A program made the position numbers and the translations under genes. 64,000 bases of DNA from Castellaniella sp034674885. Lineage in GTDB: Bacteria > Pseudomonadota > Gammaproteobacteria > Burkholderiales > Burkholderiaceae_B. Below are positions 14,817 to 23,778 of the stretch, in pieces; position 1 is the stretch's first letter; each line of letters starts with the position of its first letter. Where the stretch lies: positions 186,001 to 250,000 of the forward strand of contig NZ_JAUCDS010000001.1 in NCBI RefSeq assembly GCF_034674885.1. Reading direction: 5' to 3'. The notes under the pieces were generated by a model. That model ran no database searches. It saw only the letters and a program-made list of their open reading frames with translations, and was not told where the DNA came from.

Positions 14817-17293
14817 GCCGCCTTTCTCCGATTGAGCTTGTCGATCCACACCGTGCAGCGCTCGATGTAACGATCGAACTGTCCCGGGCTCTCGGCCCGT
14901 TCCCGCAGCTTTTTCCAGTACGGCAAGGCCTGCTCGAAGCGGCGCAGGCGCATGGCGCCCACGGCCGCCAGGCGCAGGCCGATGGGATCATCGGGCACGA
15001 GCCTCACGATGCGTTCGCCCAAGTCCAGGCGCTCGGTCGTGCTCGACGATTCCAGTGCGCGCGCTTCGGCATACAGATAGGCCAGGATGCGCCGCTTTTC
15101 GTGAGCCACTTCCGCCATCTCGGGCCACGACCGGGCGACGCGATCCAGCAGGTTCCAGGCGGCCTGATGATCCCCTTGGGACAATATCTGGCGGGCGCTG
15201 CGGATCGCACGCGGGCCCAGCCTGCCGAGCTGGCGCTCTGCTTCGTCCCGGACGCTCTGGTCGGCGGACGCGTGGGCGAGCACATCCTTGTACGCGTCGA
15301 TGGCTTCGCCGAACCAGCCACCTTTGAATGCGACCCGCGCAAAGTACAGCTTGGCGCTGAGCGGCGCGGATTCGCCGGCCGCAGCCTGCTCCAGATGCCG
15401 CATCGCGGTCTTCTGGTCCCCCAGCGCATCGGCGGCGCGGCCCCGCATGGCATGCAGCTCGGGGAAATCCACATTGGTGTCGATGGCCAGGTTGGTCAGG
15501 TCGATCACTTCCTTGTGATTGCCCGCCACCAGCGCGGCGCGAACGCCCAGACGCATCGCGCGTTCAAATGCCCGCTGCGCCCGCGCACCGGCCAGCACGT
15601 CGGGATTGAGCAGGCGGTGCGCGCAGATCTGCTCGGCCGCGTCGCGCAGGCGCCCCTCCTCCAGCGCGCGATTGCCTTCCTCGGCCCAGGTCGAAGACTG
15701 CGCCCGCAGCCATGCGCCGATTTCCTCCTGCTTGCTCCTGACCAGGCCGCAGGACGCCGCCAGGGTTGCGGCGGCCATGATGCAACCTCGCCACGAGGCT
15801 TCCTTGACCAGCTCCAGGGCGTCCGCGTCATCCAGCGAGGGATGCTCCGAAGCCAGGCCGCGCAGCGCGTCGCGGTCGCCGGCCAGCAGGCGATCGCGCC
15901 ACAGCACCGCGAAGCCGCGACCATAGCCGGGGAGCGCCGCGCGGACCTCATGAACCCAGCGGATGGCTGCCGCCATGTCCCCGGCAGCCTGCAGCAGCGC
16001 AAGCACTGTGTCGGCCGCTTCCACCGCCATCGCGTCCTGGGACGAGGAGATGCGGAACAACTGCTTCCACATGCCCAGGCTTTCGTCCACGTAGCCCAGA
16101 TGGCCTGCAGACACCGCCGCGATCCGGACGATTTCCGGCGTCTCGATCTCGTCGCCCAACAGGCTGGCCGCCAAGGAGTACGCCACGTCATGGTGGCCCA
16201 GCTTGAACTTGTTTCGCATGAGGACCTGCTCGGCCTTGCTGCCCGATGCCAGGGCTCCGTCCATGCTGTCCAGCAGCGCCAGCGAGCCCTCGTAATCGCC
16301 CAATTCTTCCTGGATCCGTGCGAACAGCAGCACATGATCGGGCAACTGGGGGTAGCGGCGCAGCACTTCGCGCACGCGGCGCGAGGCATCCCGCAGATCA
16401 CCGGAATCCCAGAGCCTTTCGATATGCTCTGCGCTCTCGTCGGCGGCAAGCTTGTGCACCACGGGCTGCGGGGCGGACGCTCCCATCCGCGGACGCATGA
16501 AGTTCCTGTACCAGTCCGTGTACAGGCGTTCGGCGAAGACGGGGGTGTAGTGCGTCAGGTCGAGCCCGCCGTCCTCCATCGCATCGGCCTGGCCGATCTT
16601 GTTCATCAGTGGCGTCGGGTCGTAGCAAGGCACGCCGAGACGCTGGGCAGCGGCAGTCACGGCAGCGATCAGCTGGGCCCGCTGTTCGATGGTCACGTTG
16701 TCCGGCGTCGTGGCGTTGACGTGCGTGACGAACACGACCTTGTCCCTGTCCAGCAATTCGACGAGCTGGCGCATTTCCTGCTCGATCTCCTCGTCCGTCT
16801 GATCGCGTCTGACGATGCGGGCGAGCAAGTCCCGGTCGTCCGCGTTGAGGCTGTTGAAGGCCGGATCCTGGTCCAGGACGGCGCGGCGCTCCACAAGTCG
16901 ATCGGCGTTGGCCATGGACCAGAACTGCCGGGTACGCGCCCGATCAGCGAAGAACTCGCTGAAGTAGCGGACCAGGTAGTTGGATTGGATGGGAAAGCCG
17001 CCAATGGTCAGGAGCTTGCGAGAAGACAGCTCGACCATGTACAGGTCAGCCGGCTTGTGCGTGCCGCGGCGGGCCTGCTCGCCATTCGAAGGCCGGAAGA
17101 TCAGACGCTGGACGTCTGCGGGAATGTCGGCCTGATTGAACATGAATCGCGCCTGCTGGAGCGCTTCGGCGGCCGTGTGCACAAAGCCGTAGTTGCGGCC
17201 GAGTTGAAGCTTGATCGGGTAGCGTCCCACGGCATCGCGCAGCGGCGTGTGGATGCGGCAGGTTCCTATCGGAGCGATGGTAAAAACAGCCAT
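14813..17293 (-). CDS. tviD: Vi polysaccharide O-acetyltransferase TviD
   Basis: An 826-aa cytoplasmic protein, close to the ~830 aa of TviD. The N-terminal third is the SGNH/DUF-like module: TIAPIGTCRIHTPLRDAV opening, MVELSSRKLLTIGGFPIQSN, KVVFVTHVNATTPDN, and GGLDLTHYTPVFAERLY, which carries a DxxH pair. Residues about 320-800 are TPR-like helical repeats. TviD family proteins O-acetylate GalNAcA residues. The ATG at 17293 has ACAGGAG eight bases upstream; the longer frame to 17359 lacks such a site. This is the first gene of the leftward capsule operon, whose promoter must lie in 17294-17720. Confidence 0.88.
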   Translation of the reverse strand: MAVFTIAPIGTCRIHTPLRDAVGRYPIKLQLGRNYGFVHTAAEALQQARFMFNQADIPADVQRLIFRPSNGEQARRGTHKPADLYMVELSSRKLLTIGGFPIQSNYLVRYFSEFFADRARTRQFWSMANADRLVERRAVLDQDPAFNSLNADDRDLLARIVRRDQTDEEIEQEMRQLVELLDRDKVVFVTHVNATTPDNVTIEQRAQLIAAVTAAAQRLGVPCYDPTPLMNKIGQADAMEDGGLDLTHYTPVFAERLYTDWYRNFMRPRMGASAPQPVVHKLAADESAEHIERLWDSGDLRDASRRVREVLRRYPQLPDHVLLFARIQEELGDYEGSLALLDSMDGALASGSKAEQVLMRNKFKLGHHDVAYSLAASLLGDEIETPEIVRIAAVSAGHLGYVDESLGMWKQLFRISSSQDAMAVEAADTVLALLQAAGDMAAAIRWVHEVRAALPGYGRGFAVLWRDRLLAGDRDALRGLASEHPSLDDADALELVKEASWRGCIMAAATLAASCGLVRSKQEEIGAWLRAQSSTWAEEGNRALEEGRLRDAAEQICAHRLLNPDVLAGARAQRAFERAMRLGVRAALVAGNHKEVIDLTNLAIDTNVDFPELHAMRGRAADALGDQKTAMRHLEQAAAGESAPLSAKLYFARVAFKGGWFGEAIDAYKDVLAHASADQSVRDEAERQLGRLGPRAIRSARQILSQGDHQAAWNLLDRVARSWPEMAEVAHEKRRILAYLYAEARALESSSTTERLDLGERIVRLVPDDPIGLRLAAVGAMRLRRFEQALPYWKKLRERAESPGQFDRYIERCTVWIDKLNRRKAA

Positions 17294-17696
17294 TCGGGGC
17301 TCTCCTGTAGTGATGGATATCGGGCCTGAACTTAGAGCGTCCAGTACAAGAGGTCGCACGCAGGCAAGTAAATCGACGGGACATCGAAATACGTCTGCCG
17401 TACACGGGCGGGCATATAGCTAAGTGATTTAGACTCGGGGCCCAGTTACGCCTTTCGGGCAGCGAGTCAATGCATCTTGGGGGAAGAGGCGCAGCAAACC
17501 TATTTCTAAAAATTTTCGTTGCTGTTGAAATGAATCAGGGCGGCCTGTACAAGCATCCGGGAAATCCCTAAAAAAATTACAACCATGACGGAGATGTAAT
17601 CACAACCCCGGAGAAACACGCTCCCGAAGTCGGGCCAAGGGTCTCGCACCCATCCCACCACACTGCAGCCAAATGTAACTGGCACCTGTGGTCCCC
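17294..17696. other. Gene-free region between the capsule operon and groESL
   Basis: About 400 bases with no credible gene. It should hold the leftward promoter of the tviD-vexL operon. The AT-rich stretch at 17500-17525 and the one at 17568-17580 are the only plausible -10 regions, but I cannot fix a clear -35/-10 pair. No RcsB-like box of the enteric Vi promoter is visible, and there is no tviA-like gene. Confidence 0.4.
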
Positions 17697-17724
17697 TTGA
17701 AATGCCGCGAATCATCCCTATAAT
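17697..17724 (+). promoter_or_regulatory. groESL sigma-70-type promoter
   Basis: TTGAAA (17697-17702) and TATAAT (17719-17724) are separated by 16 bases. The preceding CC and the CCCTAT before the -10 also resemble a heat-shock sigma-32 promoter (CTTGAAA ... CCCCATnT), so both holoenzymes may use it. The last base of the -10 is the first base of the CIRCE operator. Confidence 0.8.
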
Positions 17725-17750
17725 TAGCACTCGATGGGGTTGAGTGCTAA
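17724..17750. promoter_or_regulatory. CIRCE operator (HrcA binding site)
   Basis: A perfect inverted repeat TTAGCACTC (17724-17732) and GAGTGCTAA (17742-17750) with a 9-base spacer is the canonical CIRCE element bound by the repressor HrcA. It starts at the groESL -10 hexamer and ends 52 bases before the groES start, so HrcA would block initiation directly. Confidence 0.97.
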
Positions 17751-17802
17751 CAACACTGCCTTGCCCCCGCACCTCTCAATTTCTACGTACAGGAGTTCCT
17801 CC

Positions 17803-18090
17803 ATGGCACTGCGTCCTTTGCACGATCGTGTGATCGTCAAGCGTCTGGATAACGAGCGCACCACCGCCTCGGGTATCGTCATCCCTGAAAGCGCCGCTGA
17901 AAAGCCCGATCAGGGCGAAGTCCTGGCCGTCGGCCCGGGCAAGAAGACTGAAGACGGCAAGGTTCTGCCGGTCGACCTGAAGGTCGGCGACAAGGTCCTG
18001 TTCGGCAAATACGCCGGCCAATCCGTCAAGGTCGATGGCGAGGAAGTGCTCGTCATCCGCGAGGAAGAAGTCCTCGCCGTGATCCTGTAA
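17803..18090 (+). CDS. groES: Co-chaperonin GroES
   Basis: The 10-kDa lid of the GroEL folding chamber, 95 aa, the standard length. It begins MALRPLHDRVIVKRL and carries the mobile loop region (ERTTASGIVIPESAAEKP) and the roof segment (GPGKKTEDGKVLPVD). A CAGGAG ribosome site lies at 17790-17795. groEL follows after 34 bases and is co-transcribed. Control is by CIRCE/HrcA and probably also sigma-32, as seen in the promoter. Confidence 0.99.
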   Translation: MALRPLHDRVIVKRLDNERTTASGIVIPESAAEKPDQGEVLAVGPGKKTEDGKVLPVDLKVGDKVLFGKYAGQSVKVDGEEVLVIREEEVLAVIL

Positions 18091-18124
18091 GCCACCGCTT
18101 CGTTCAATCCCAAGGAATTTCAAC

Positions 18125-19771
18125 ATGGCTGCAAAGCAAGTTTATTTCGGCGACGATGCCCGTACCCGCATCGTCCGTGGCGTCAACATCCTGGCCAATG
18201 CCGTCAAGACCACCATGGGCCCCAAAGGCCGCAACGTGGTGCTGGACCGCTCCTTCGGCGCCCCCACCGTGACCAAGGACGGTGTGTCCGTGGCCAAGGA
18301 AATCGAACTGAAGGACAAGTTCGAGAACATCGGCGCGCAACTGGTGAAGGAAGTCGCCTCCAAGACCTCCGACAACGCCGGTGACGGCACCACCACCGCC
18401 ACGGTGCTGGCCCAGTCCATCGTCGAAGAAGGCCTGAAGTACGTGGCCGCCGGCATCAGCCCCATGGACCTGAAGCGCGGCATCGACAAGGCCGTGATCG
18501 CCGCCGTGGACGAGCTGCACAAGCTGTCCAAGCCCTGCACCACCAGCAAGGCCATCGCCCAGGTCGGCTCGATCTCGGCCAACAGCGACACCTCCGTCGG
18601 TGAAATCATCGCCAACGCGATGGACAAGGTCGGCAAGGAAGGCGTCATCACCGTCGAAGACGGCAAGTCGCTGGAAAACGAACTGGACGTCGTCGAAGGC
18701 ATGCAATTCGACCGCGGCTACCTGTCGCCCTACTTCATCAACAACCCGGACAAGCAAGTCGCCGTCCTGGAAGACCCGTTCATCCTGATCTTCGACAAGA
18801 AGATCAGCAACATCCGCGACCTGCTGCCGGTGCTGGAACAAGTCGCCAAGTCCAGCCGCCCGCTGCTGATCGTGGCCGAGGACGTCGAGGGCGAAGCCCT
18901 GGCCACCCTGGTCGTGAACAACATCCGCGGCATCCTGAAGACCACCGCCGTCAAGGCCCCGGGCTTCGGCGACCGTCGCAAAGCCATGCTGGAAGACATC
19001 GCCATCCTGACGGGCGGCACGGTGATCTCCGAAGAAACCGGCCTGTCGCTGGAAAAGGCGACCCTGGCCGAGCTGGGCCAGGCCAAGCGCATCGAAGTGG
19101 CCAAGGAAAACACCACCATCATCGACGGCGCCGGCGATGCCAAGAACATCGAAGCCCGCGTCAAGCAGATCCGCGCGCAGATCGAGGAAGCCACCTCGGA
19201 CTACGACCGTGAAAAGCTGCAGGAACGTGTCGCCAAGCTGGCTGGCGGCGTGGCCGTCATCCGCGTCGGTGCCGCCACCGAAGTCGAAATGAAGGAAAAG
19301 AAGGCCCGCGTCGAAGACGCCCTGCACGCCACGCGCGCAGCCGTCGAGGAAGGCATCGTCCCGGGCGGCGGTGTCGCGCTGATCCGCGCCAAGGCCGCCG
19401 TGGCCAAGGTCAAGGGCGACAACGCCGACCAGGACGCCGGCATCAAGCTGGTCCTGCGCGCCATCGAAGCCCCGCTGCGCACCATCGTCAGCAATGCCGG
19501 CGACGAAGCCAGCGTGATCGTCAACGCGGTTGAAAAGGGCGAAGGCAACTTCGGCTACAACGCCGCCACCGGCGAATACGGCGACCTGGTCGAGCAAGGC
19601 GTCATCGACCCGACCAAGGTCACGCGCACCGCGCTGCAAAACGCTGCTTCCGTGGCCAGCCTGCTGCTGACGACCGAAGCCGCCGTGGCTGAAATCGTGG
19701 AAGACAAGCCGGCCCCGGCCATGCCCGACATGGGCGGCATGGGCGGCATGGGTGGCATGGGCGGCTTCTAA
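18125..19771 (+). CDS. groEL: Chaperonin GroEL
   Basis: The 60-kDa chaperonin subunit, 548 aa, forming the ATP-driven double-ring folding chamber. The N-terminus AAKQVYFGDDARTRIVRGV, the ATP-binding GDGTTTATVLAQ segment (D87 region) and the C-terminal Gly-Gly-Met repeat tail (PDMGGMGGMGGMGGF) are all present and intact. It lies downstream of groES with an AAGGAAT ribosome site and is followed by a strong intrinsic terminator. The codon choice is strongly biased, as expected for a highly expressed gene. Confidence 0.99.
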   Translation: MAAKQVYFGDDARTRIVRGVNILANAVKTTMGPKGRNVVLDRSFGAPTVTKDGVSVAKEIELKDKFENIGAQLVKEVASKTSDNAGDGTTTATVLAQSIVEEGLKYVAAGISPMDLKRGIDKAVIAAVDELHKLSKPCTTSKAIAQVGSISANSDTSVGEIIANAMDKVGKEGVITVEDGKSLENELDVVEGMQFDRGYLSPYFINNPDKQVAVLEDPFILIFDKKISNIRDLLPVLEQVAKSSRPLLIVAEDVEGEALATLVVNNIRGILKTTAVKAPGFGDRRKAMLEDIAILTGGTVISEETGLSLEKATLAELGQAKRIEVAKENTTIIDGAGDAKNIEARVKQIRAQIEEATSDYDREKLQERVAKLAGGVAVIRVGAATEVEMKEKKARVEDALHATRAAVEEGIVPGGGVALIRAKAAVAKVKGDNADQDAGIKLVLRAIEAPLRTIVSNAGDEASVIVNAVEKGEGNFGYNAATGEYGDLVEQGVIDPTKVTRTALQNAASVASLLLTTEAAVAEIVEDKPAPAMPDMGGMGGMGGMGGF

Positions 19772-19827
19772 GCCCATCCCTTCCCGGCCCCCGGCAGGCG
19801 TTCACTCGCCTCTGGGGGCAGCCTCGG

Positions 19828-19864
19828 AAATCCCTGTTGCGGTTCGCCGCAGCAGGGATTTTTC
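19828..19864 (+). terminator. Intrinsic terminator of groESL
   Basis: AAATCCCTG-TTGCGG and CCGCAG-CAGGGATTT pair around a TTCG loop, with T residues directly after the stem. It lies 57 bases past the groEL stop. Confidence 0.9.
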
Positions 19865-19990
19865 ATATGCGGAACCCGCGCCGCGATACCCGCCATCGTC
19901 TCGGTGGAGACGCCACCTTCCAGGGAATACCCGTATTGATTCAATTCACCGGACGGTGAAAATAACGACATCGCGCTTTGGGAACATGCC

Positions 19991-21010
19991 ATGTCGCTGC
20001 CCCACCGCTTCAACGATGTCTCTCAGTTGGAAGACTGTCTGTCCAGCCCCTCCGAGGCCCTGGTCAATGACTTGGGCCGTGTGCCCGGCGACCTGATGAT
20101 CCTGGGGGTGGGCGGGAAAATGGGGCCGACCCTGGCCCGCATGGCCAAGCGCGCCGCGCCCAATCGGCACGTGATCGGCGTCGCCAGATTTTCCGAACCC
20201 GGCCTGCGCACCCAGCTTGAAGAGCAAGGCGTGGACTGCGTTTCAGGCGATCTGCTCGATCCTGAAACACTCGATCGGCTGCCGGCCGCCCCCAACATCA
20301 TCTTCATGGCCGGCCGCAAATTTGGCTCCACCGGCAGCGAATGGCTGACCTGGGCGATGAACAGCCACCTTCCGGCGCTGGTCGCTCAGCGCTTTTCAGA
20401 ATCCCGCCTGGTCGTATTTTCCACGGCATGCGTCTATCCGTTCACGCAAACCCATGGCGCCGGCACCCCGGAATCCGGCGCGCTTGAACCAGTTGGTGAA
20501 TACGCCAACTCCTGCGTCGCCCGGGAACGACTGTTCCAGTATTTCTCGCACCAGCACCAGACACCCGGGCGCCTGCTCCGTTTGTCCTATGCCATCGACA
20601 TGCGCTACGGGGTGCTGCACGACGTGGCCAACAAGGTCCTGCAACACCAGGCCATCGATCTGGCCATGGGCTACGCCAACATCATCTGGCAAGGCGACGC
20701 CAACGAACGGGCCCTGCGCGCGCTGGCGCACTGCGACACCCCGACGTCGCCGCTGAACCTCAGCGGCCCCAGGGTCTCAATCCGCGAGGCGGCGATCGGG
20801 CTGGGCGAACGCCTGGGCATAGAGCCCCGCTTCACCGGCACCGAAGCCGACAGCGCGCTGCTGATCGACTGCACACAGGCCGACCGGCTTTTCGGCCCGC
20901 CCCAGGTCGGGCTGGACAGGCTGCTGGACTGGACCGCCGACTGGGTGCGCCGGGGCGGAGCCAGCCTGGACAAACCCACGCACTACGAAGCACGCGATGG
21001 CAAATACTGA
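19991..21010 (+). CDS. NAD(P)-dependent epimerase/dehydrogenase-like protein
   Basis: A 339-aa extended short-chain dehydrogenase-like protein, first gene of an accessory catabolic cluster. The cofactor-binding glycine motif is GVGGKMG (39-45) after a ~30-residue extension. The segment NIIFMAGRKFG replaces the usual substrate loop, and VVFSTACVYP is the active-site strand. At the YxxxK position it reads Y171-ANS-C175, so the usual catalytic lysine is a cysteine; this suggests altered chemistry or a non-redox role. The neighbours are a DapA-fold enzyme (12 bases downstream) and the tct transporter. The substrate is unknown. Confidence 0.8.
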   Translation: MSLPHRFNDVSQLEDCLSSPSEALVNDLGRVPGDLMILGVGGKMGPTLARMAKRAAPNRHVIGVARFSEPGLRTQLEEQGVDCVSGDLLDPETLDRLPAAPNIIFMAGRKFGSTGSEWLTWAMNSHLPALVAQRFSESRLVVFSTACVYPFTQTHGAGTPESGALEPVGEYANSCVARERLFQYFSHQHQTPGRLLRLSYAIDMRYGVLHDVANKVLQHQAIDLAMGYANIIWQGDANERALRALAHCDTPTSPLNLSGPRVSIREAAIGLGERLGIEPRFTGTEADSALLIDCTQADRLFGPPQVGLDRLLDWTADWVRRGGASLDKPTHYEARDGKY

Positions 21011-21022
21011 ATCAAGGCCGCG

Positions 21023-22093
21023 ATGATGCACTGGGCCACCTTACCGGACGACACCCTGGCGGCGCTGCGCGCCGGAACCGTAATTCCGGCCCACTTGCTG
21101 GCCCTGGACGCCAACCGAGCCCTCGACACCCGTCGACAGCAGGCCCTGACGCGCTATTACCTGGACGCGGGTGTCGGCGGCCTGGCCGTCGGCGTGCACT
21201 CGACTCAATTCGCCATCCGCGAATCCGGCCTCTATCGCCCCGTGCTGGAGCTGGCCATGCGGACCGTCCAGGATTGGACACCCCTGGGCGGGCGCCGTCC
21301 CCTGTTCATGGTGGCGGGCCTGGCGGGCAAGACGTCACAGGCCCTGAACGAAGCGCGCACCGCCCGCGACCTGGGCTACCACGCCGGACTGCTGAGCCTG
21401 GCAGCGCTGTCGGGCGCCAGCGAAACAGAACTGATCGAGCATTGCAGGGCGGCGGCCGGCGTCATGCCCATCATGGGCTTTTACCTGCAGCCCGCCGTCG
21501 GCGGATTGTTCCTGTCCGAATCGTTCTGGCAACGTTTTTCGGAGATCGACAACGTGCTGGCGATCAAGATGGCGCCCTTCAACCGCTACCGCACCCTGGA
21601 TGTCGTGCGCGGCGTCTTGGCGGCCAAAGCGCAAGAGCGCATCGCGCTGTACACCGGCAATGACGACCATATCGTGCTCGACTTGCTGACGCCGTACACG
21701 TTCGTGCACGAAGGCCAACCGGTCACCGTCCGCATCTGCGGCGGCCTGCTGGGCCACTGGAGCGTCTGGACCGAACGGGCCGTGCAGCTCTTCCAACGGA
21801 TCCGGAATGCCGCCCGGGCGCAACAGATCGATGCCGCCCTCCTGGCGCTGGACCCGCAGATCACGGACTGCAACGCCGCCCTGTTCGACGTGGCGCACGA
21901 TTTTCGCGGCTGCATCGCTGGCTGCCACGAAATCCTGCGCCGCCAGGGCCTGTTCGAAGGCATCTGGTGCCTGGACCCGCACGAAGGCCTCAGCCCCGGA
22001 CAGGCGCAAGCCCTGACCCGGGTGCATAACGATTACCCGCATTTGGTGGATGACGCATTTGTCACCAAAAACCTCGGCCGGTGGCTGACCTGA
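21023..22093 (+). CDS. Dihydrodipicolinate synthase (DapA) family aldolase/lyase
   Basis: A class I aldolase-fold enzyme of 356 aa, longer than DapA (~292). The Schiff-base lysine is K182 in NVLAIKMAPF, and the conserved active-site tyrosine is Y154 in GFYLQP. The GGxxxGGHST loop of this subgroup appears as VGGLAVGVHSTQFA near the N-terminus. Such enzymes cleave or dehydrate keto-acid-type sugar derivatives through an imine. It lies directly after the epimerase-like gene and before tctC, and is probably part of the same operon. The specific substrate is not deducible. Confidence 0.82.
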   Translation: MMHWATLPDDTLAALRAGTVIPAHLLALDANRALDTRRQQALTRYYLDAGVGGLAVGVHSTQFAIRESGLYRPVLELAMRTVQDWTPLGGRRPLFMVAGLAGKTSQALNEARTARDLGYHAGLLSLAALSGASETELIEHCRAAAGVMPIMGFYLQPAVGGLFLSESFWQRFSEIDNVLAIKMAPFNRYRTLDVVRGVLAAKAQERIALYTGNDDHIVLDLLTPYTFVHEGQPVTVRICGGLLGHWSVWTERAVQLFQRIRNAARAQQIDAALLALDPQITDCNAALFDVAHDFRGCIAGCHEILRRQGLFEGIWCLDPHEGLSPGQAQALTRVHNDYPHLVDDAFVTKNLGRWLT

Positions 22094-22139
22094 CAACACT
22101 ACCGCCCGGATTCACTGAGCAACCACAAGGAGAGCTCCG

Positions 22140-23147
22140 ATGAAAAAGCGTGTATTCCTTCAAGCAGCGGCCGCTGTCGCCGTCCTGGCCACCGCACTCC
22201 CCGCCAGCGCAGAGGACTGGAAGCCGACGCGCCCCATCAACCTGATCGTGCCCTGGGCGGCCGGTGGTTCCACCGACCAGGTCACGCGCATCACGGCGGC
22301 GGAACTGGAAAAGGTCCTGGGGCAGACCATCGTCATCGTGAACCAGCCCGGTGCGTCCGGCGCCATCGGCACCCGCAACGCACTGACGGCCGACAAGGAC
22401 GGCTACACCTGGACGGCGGGCGCCGCCCAGGACCTGGGCGCCTACCAGACGCTGGGCTCGCTGGATGCCAGCATCAAGGACTGGCATCTGTTCCTGAATG
22501 TGGCCAATGTCTCGGTCCTGGGCGTCAATCCACAGCGCCCCTGGAAGACCGGCAAGGAACTGATCGACGCCATGAAGGCCAAGCCCGGAGAGATCAGCGT
22601 GGCAACCGCTGGCGTCACATCAGCAGGCCATGCGGCCATGGACCGGATCGTTGCCGCAACCGGCGTCAAATACAAGGAAGTGTCCTACGACGGCGGCAAT
22701 CCCGCTGTCCTGGCCGCCGTCGCCGGTGAAACCGACCTGACCTCGCAACTGGCGGTCGAGCAGGCCGACATGATCCGCGGCAAACGGTTGCGCCCCGTGG
22801 GTGTCGTGGGCAACAAGCCGCTGGAGCTGGAGGGCTACGGAACGATCCCATCATTGTCCGACGACATCCCCAACCTGCAGGCTCCCTTGAACTACTTCGG
22901 CATCTTCATCCCCAAGGGCGTGCCTGACAACGTCATCCAGACCCTGCAAAAGATCTGGGCCGAGAAAATGCCGTCGGACGCTGCGCTGAAGAAATACGCC
23001 ACGTCCAGGGGCGCTGTCTATGACCCGCTGTATGGAGACGCCGCTCAAAAAGCGGTCTTCCCGGCAGTGCAGTTGAATGCCTGGAACATCTACAACAGCG
23101 GCAAGGGCAAGGTTTCCCCGGACACCGTCGGCATCCCCAAACCCTGA
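22140..23147 (+). CDS. tctC: Tripartite tricarboxylate transporter substrate-binding protein (Bug/TctC)
   Basis: A 335-aa periplasmic receptor. Residues 1-24 are a Sec signal peptide ending PASAED. The mature part begins with the family hallmark WKPTRPINLIVPWAAGGSTDQVTR and has the two-lobe Bug pattern (GAIGTRNALTADKDGYT, VNPQRPWKTGKELIDAMK). An AAGGAGAG ribosome site lies at 22127-22134. It is followed by tctB and tctA, so the whole transporter is here. The ligand of Bug proteins is usually a carboxylate; the enzymes around it suggest a sugar acid, which is inference. Confidence 0.92.
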   Translation: MKKRVFLQAAAAVAVLATALPASAEDWKPTRPINLIVPWAAGGSTDQVTRITAAELEKVLGQTIVIVNQPGASGAIGTRNALTADKDGYTWTAGAAQDLGAYQTLGSLDASIKDWHLFLNVANVSVLGVNPQRPWKTGKELIDAMKAKPGEISVATAGVTSAGHAAMDRIVAATGVKYKEVSYDGGNPAVLAAVAGETDLTSQLAVEQADMIRGKRLRPVGVVGNKPLELEGYGTIPSLSDDIPNLQAPLNYFGIFIPKGVPDNVIQTLQKIWAEKMPSDAALKKYATSRGAVYDPLYGDAAQKAVFPAVQLNAWNIYNSGKGKVSPDTVGIPKP

Positions 23148-23154
23148 GGCCAAC

Positions 23155-23739
23155 ATGCAAGCTCCAGACCCAGTTCCCGCATCGGATCTCGACAAGCCCC
23201 AGGACGCGGGGCTGCCCCCCGACGCAAAGTCCTCACCCCGGGCCGATCTGCATGACGCACTGGGCTGGATCGTCCTGGGCCTGGCGATCTGCATCGCCTC
23301 CTGGAACATGAGCCGACTGGAAGACCAGCACATCAACCCCTACACCATTCCGGGCCTGGTGCCCGGCCTGCTGGGCCTGGGGATGATCATCGTCGGCTCC
23401 ATCCTGGCCATACGCAGCTGGGAACGCCATCGGCACCACCCTGCAGGCCCGGCGGCGGTCGCCGACGATCATGCCCATCTGCGGCGCAAGCGCGTCCTGC
23501 TGACGATCATCCTGTGCTGCGGCTACAGCATCGTGCTGATCGGTCACGGCCTGCCCTTCTGGCTGGCGTCCTCGATCTACGTCACCGGCTCGATCCTGAC
23601 GCTGAACCGCCTCCATCCGGACACAAGCCGCCACCCCTTCAATCTGAAGGCCATCGTCCACGCACTGTTGATCGGAGTGGGCTCATCGGTGGTTGTCTGG
23701 CTGGTATTCGAACGGCTTTTCCTGGTCCGCCTGCCTTAG
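23155..23739 (+). CDS. tctB: Tripartite tricarboxylate transporter small membrane subunit
   Basis: A 194-aa inner-membrane protein with four predicted membrane segments: LGWIVLGLAICIASW, YTIPGLVPGLLGLGMIIVGS, VLLTIILCCGYSIVLI/LPFWLASSIYVTGSIL, and AIVHALLIGVGSSVVVWLVF. It has a hydrophilic N-terminal tail of about 35 residues. The position between tctC (7 bases upstream) and tctA (39 bases downstream) and the size identify it as TctB. The ATG at 23155 was chosen because the longer frame runs back into tctC. Confidence 0.9.
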   Translation: MQAPDPVPASDLDKPQDAGLPPDAKSSPRADLHDALGWIVLGLAICIASWNMSRLEDQHINPYTIPGLVPGLLGLGMIIVGSILAIRSWERHRHHPAGPAAVADDHAHLRRKRVLLTIILCCGYSIVLIGHGLPFWLASSIYVTGSILTLNRLHPDTSRHPFNLKAIVHALLIGVGSSVVVWLVFERLFLVRLP

Positions 23740-23778
23740 GAACGGGACGATGGCCATCCTTTTTCACGAGATACGCAC

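Noticed and set aside
17506..17772. 88-codon open frame upstream of groES on the minus strand
   Set aside because: It spans the groESL promoter and the CIRCE operator, has no ribosome site or family motif, and is probably chance.
18104..19777. 557-codon open frame on the minus strand
   Set aside because: Exact antisense shadow of groEL, produced by its strongly biased codon use.
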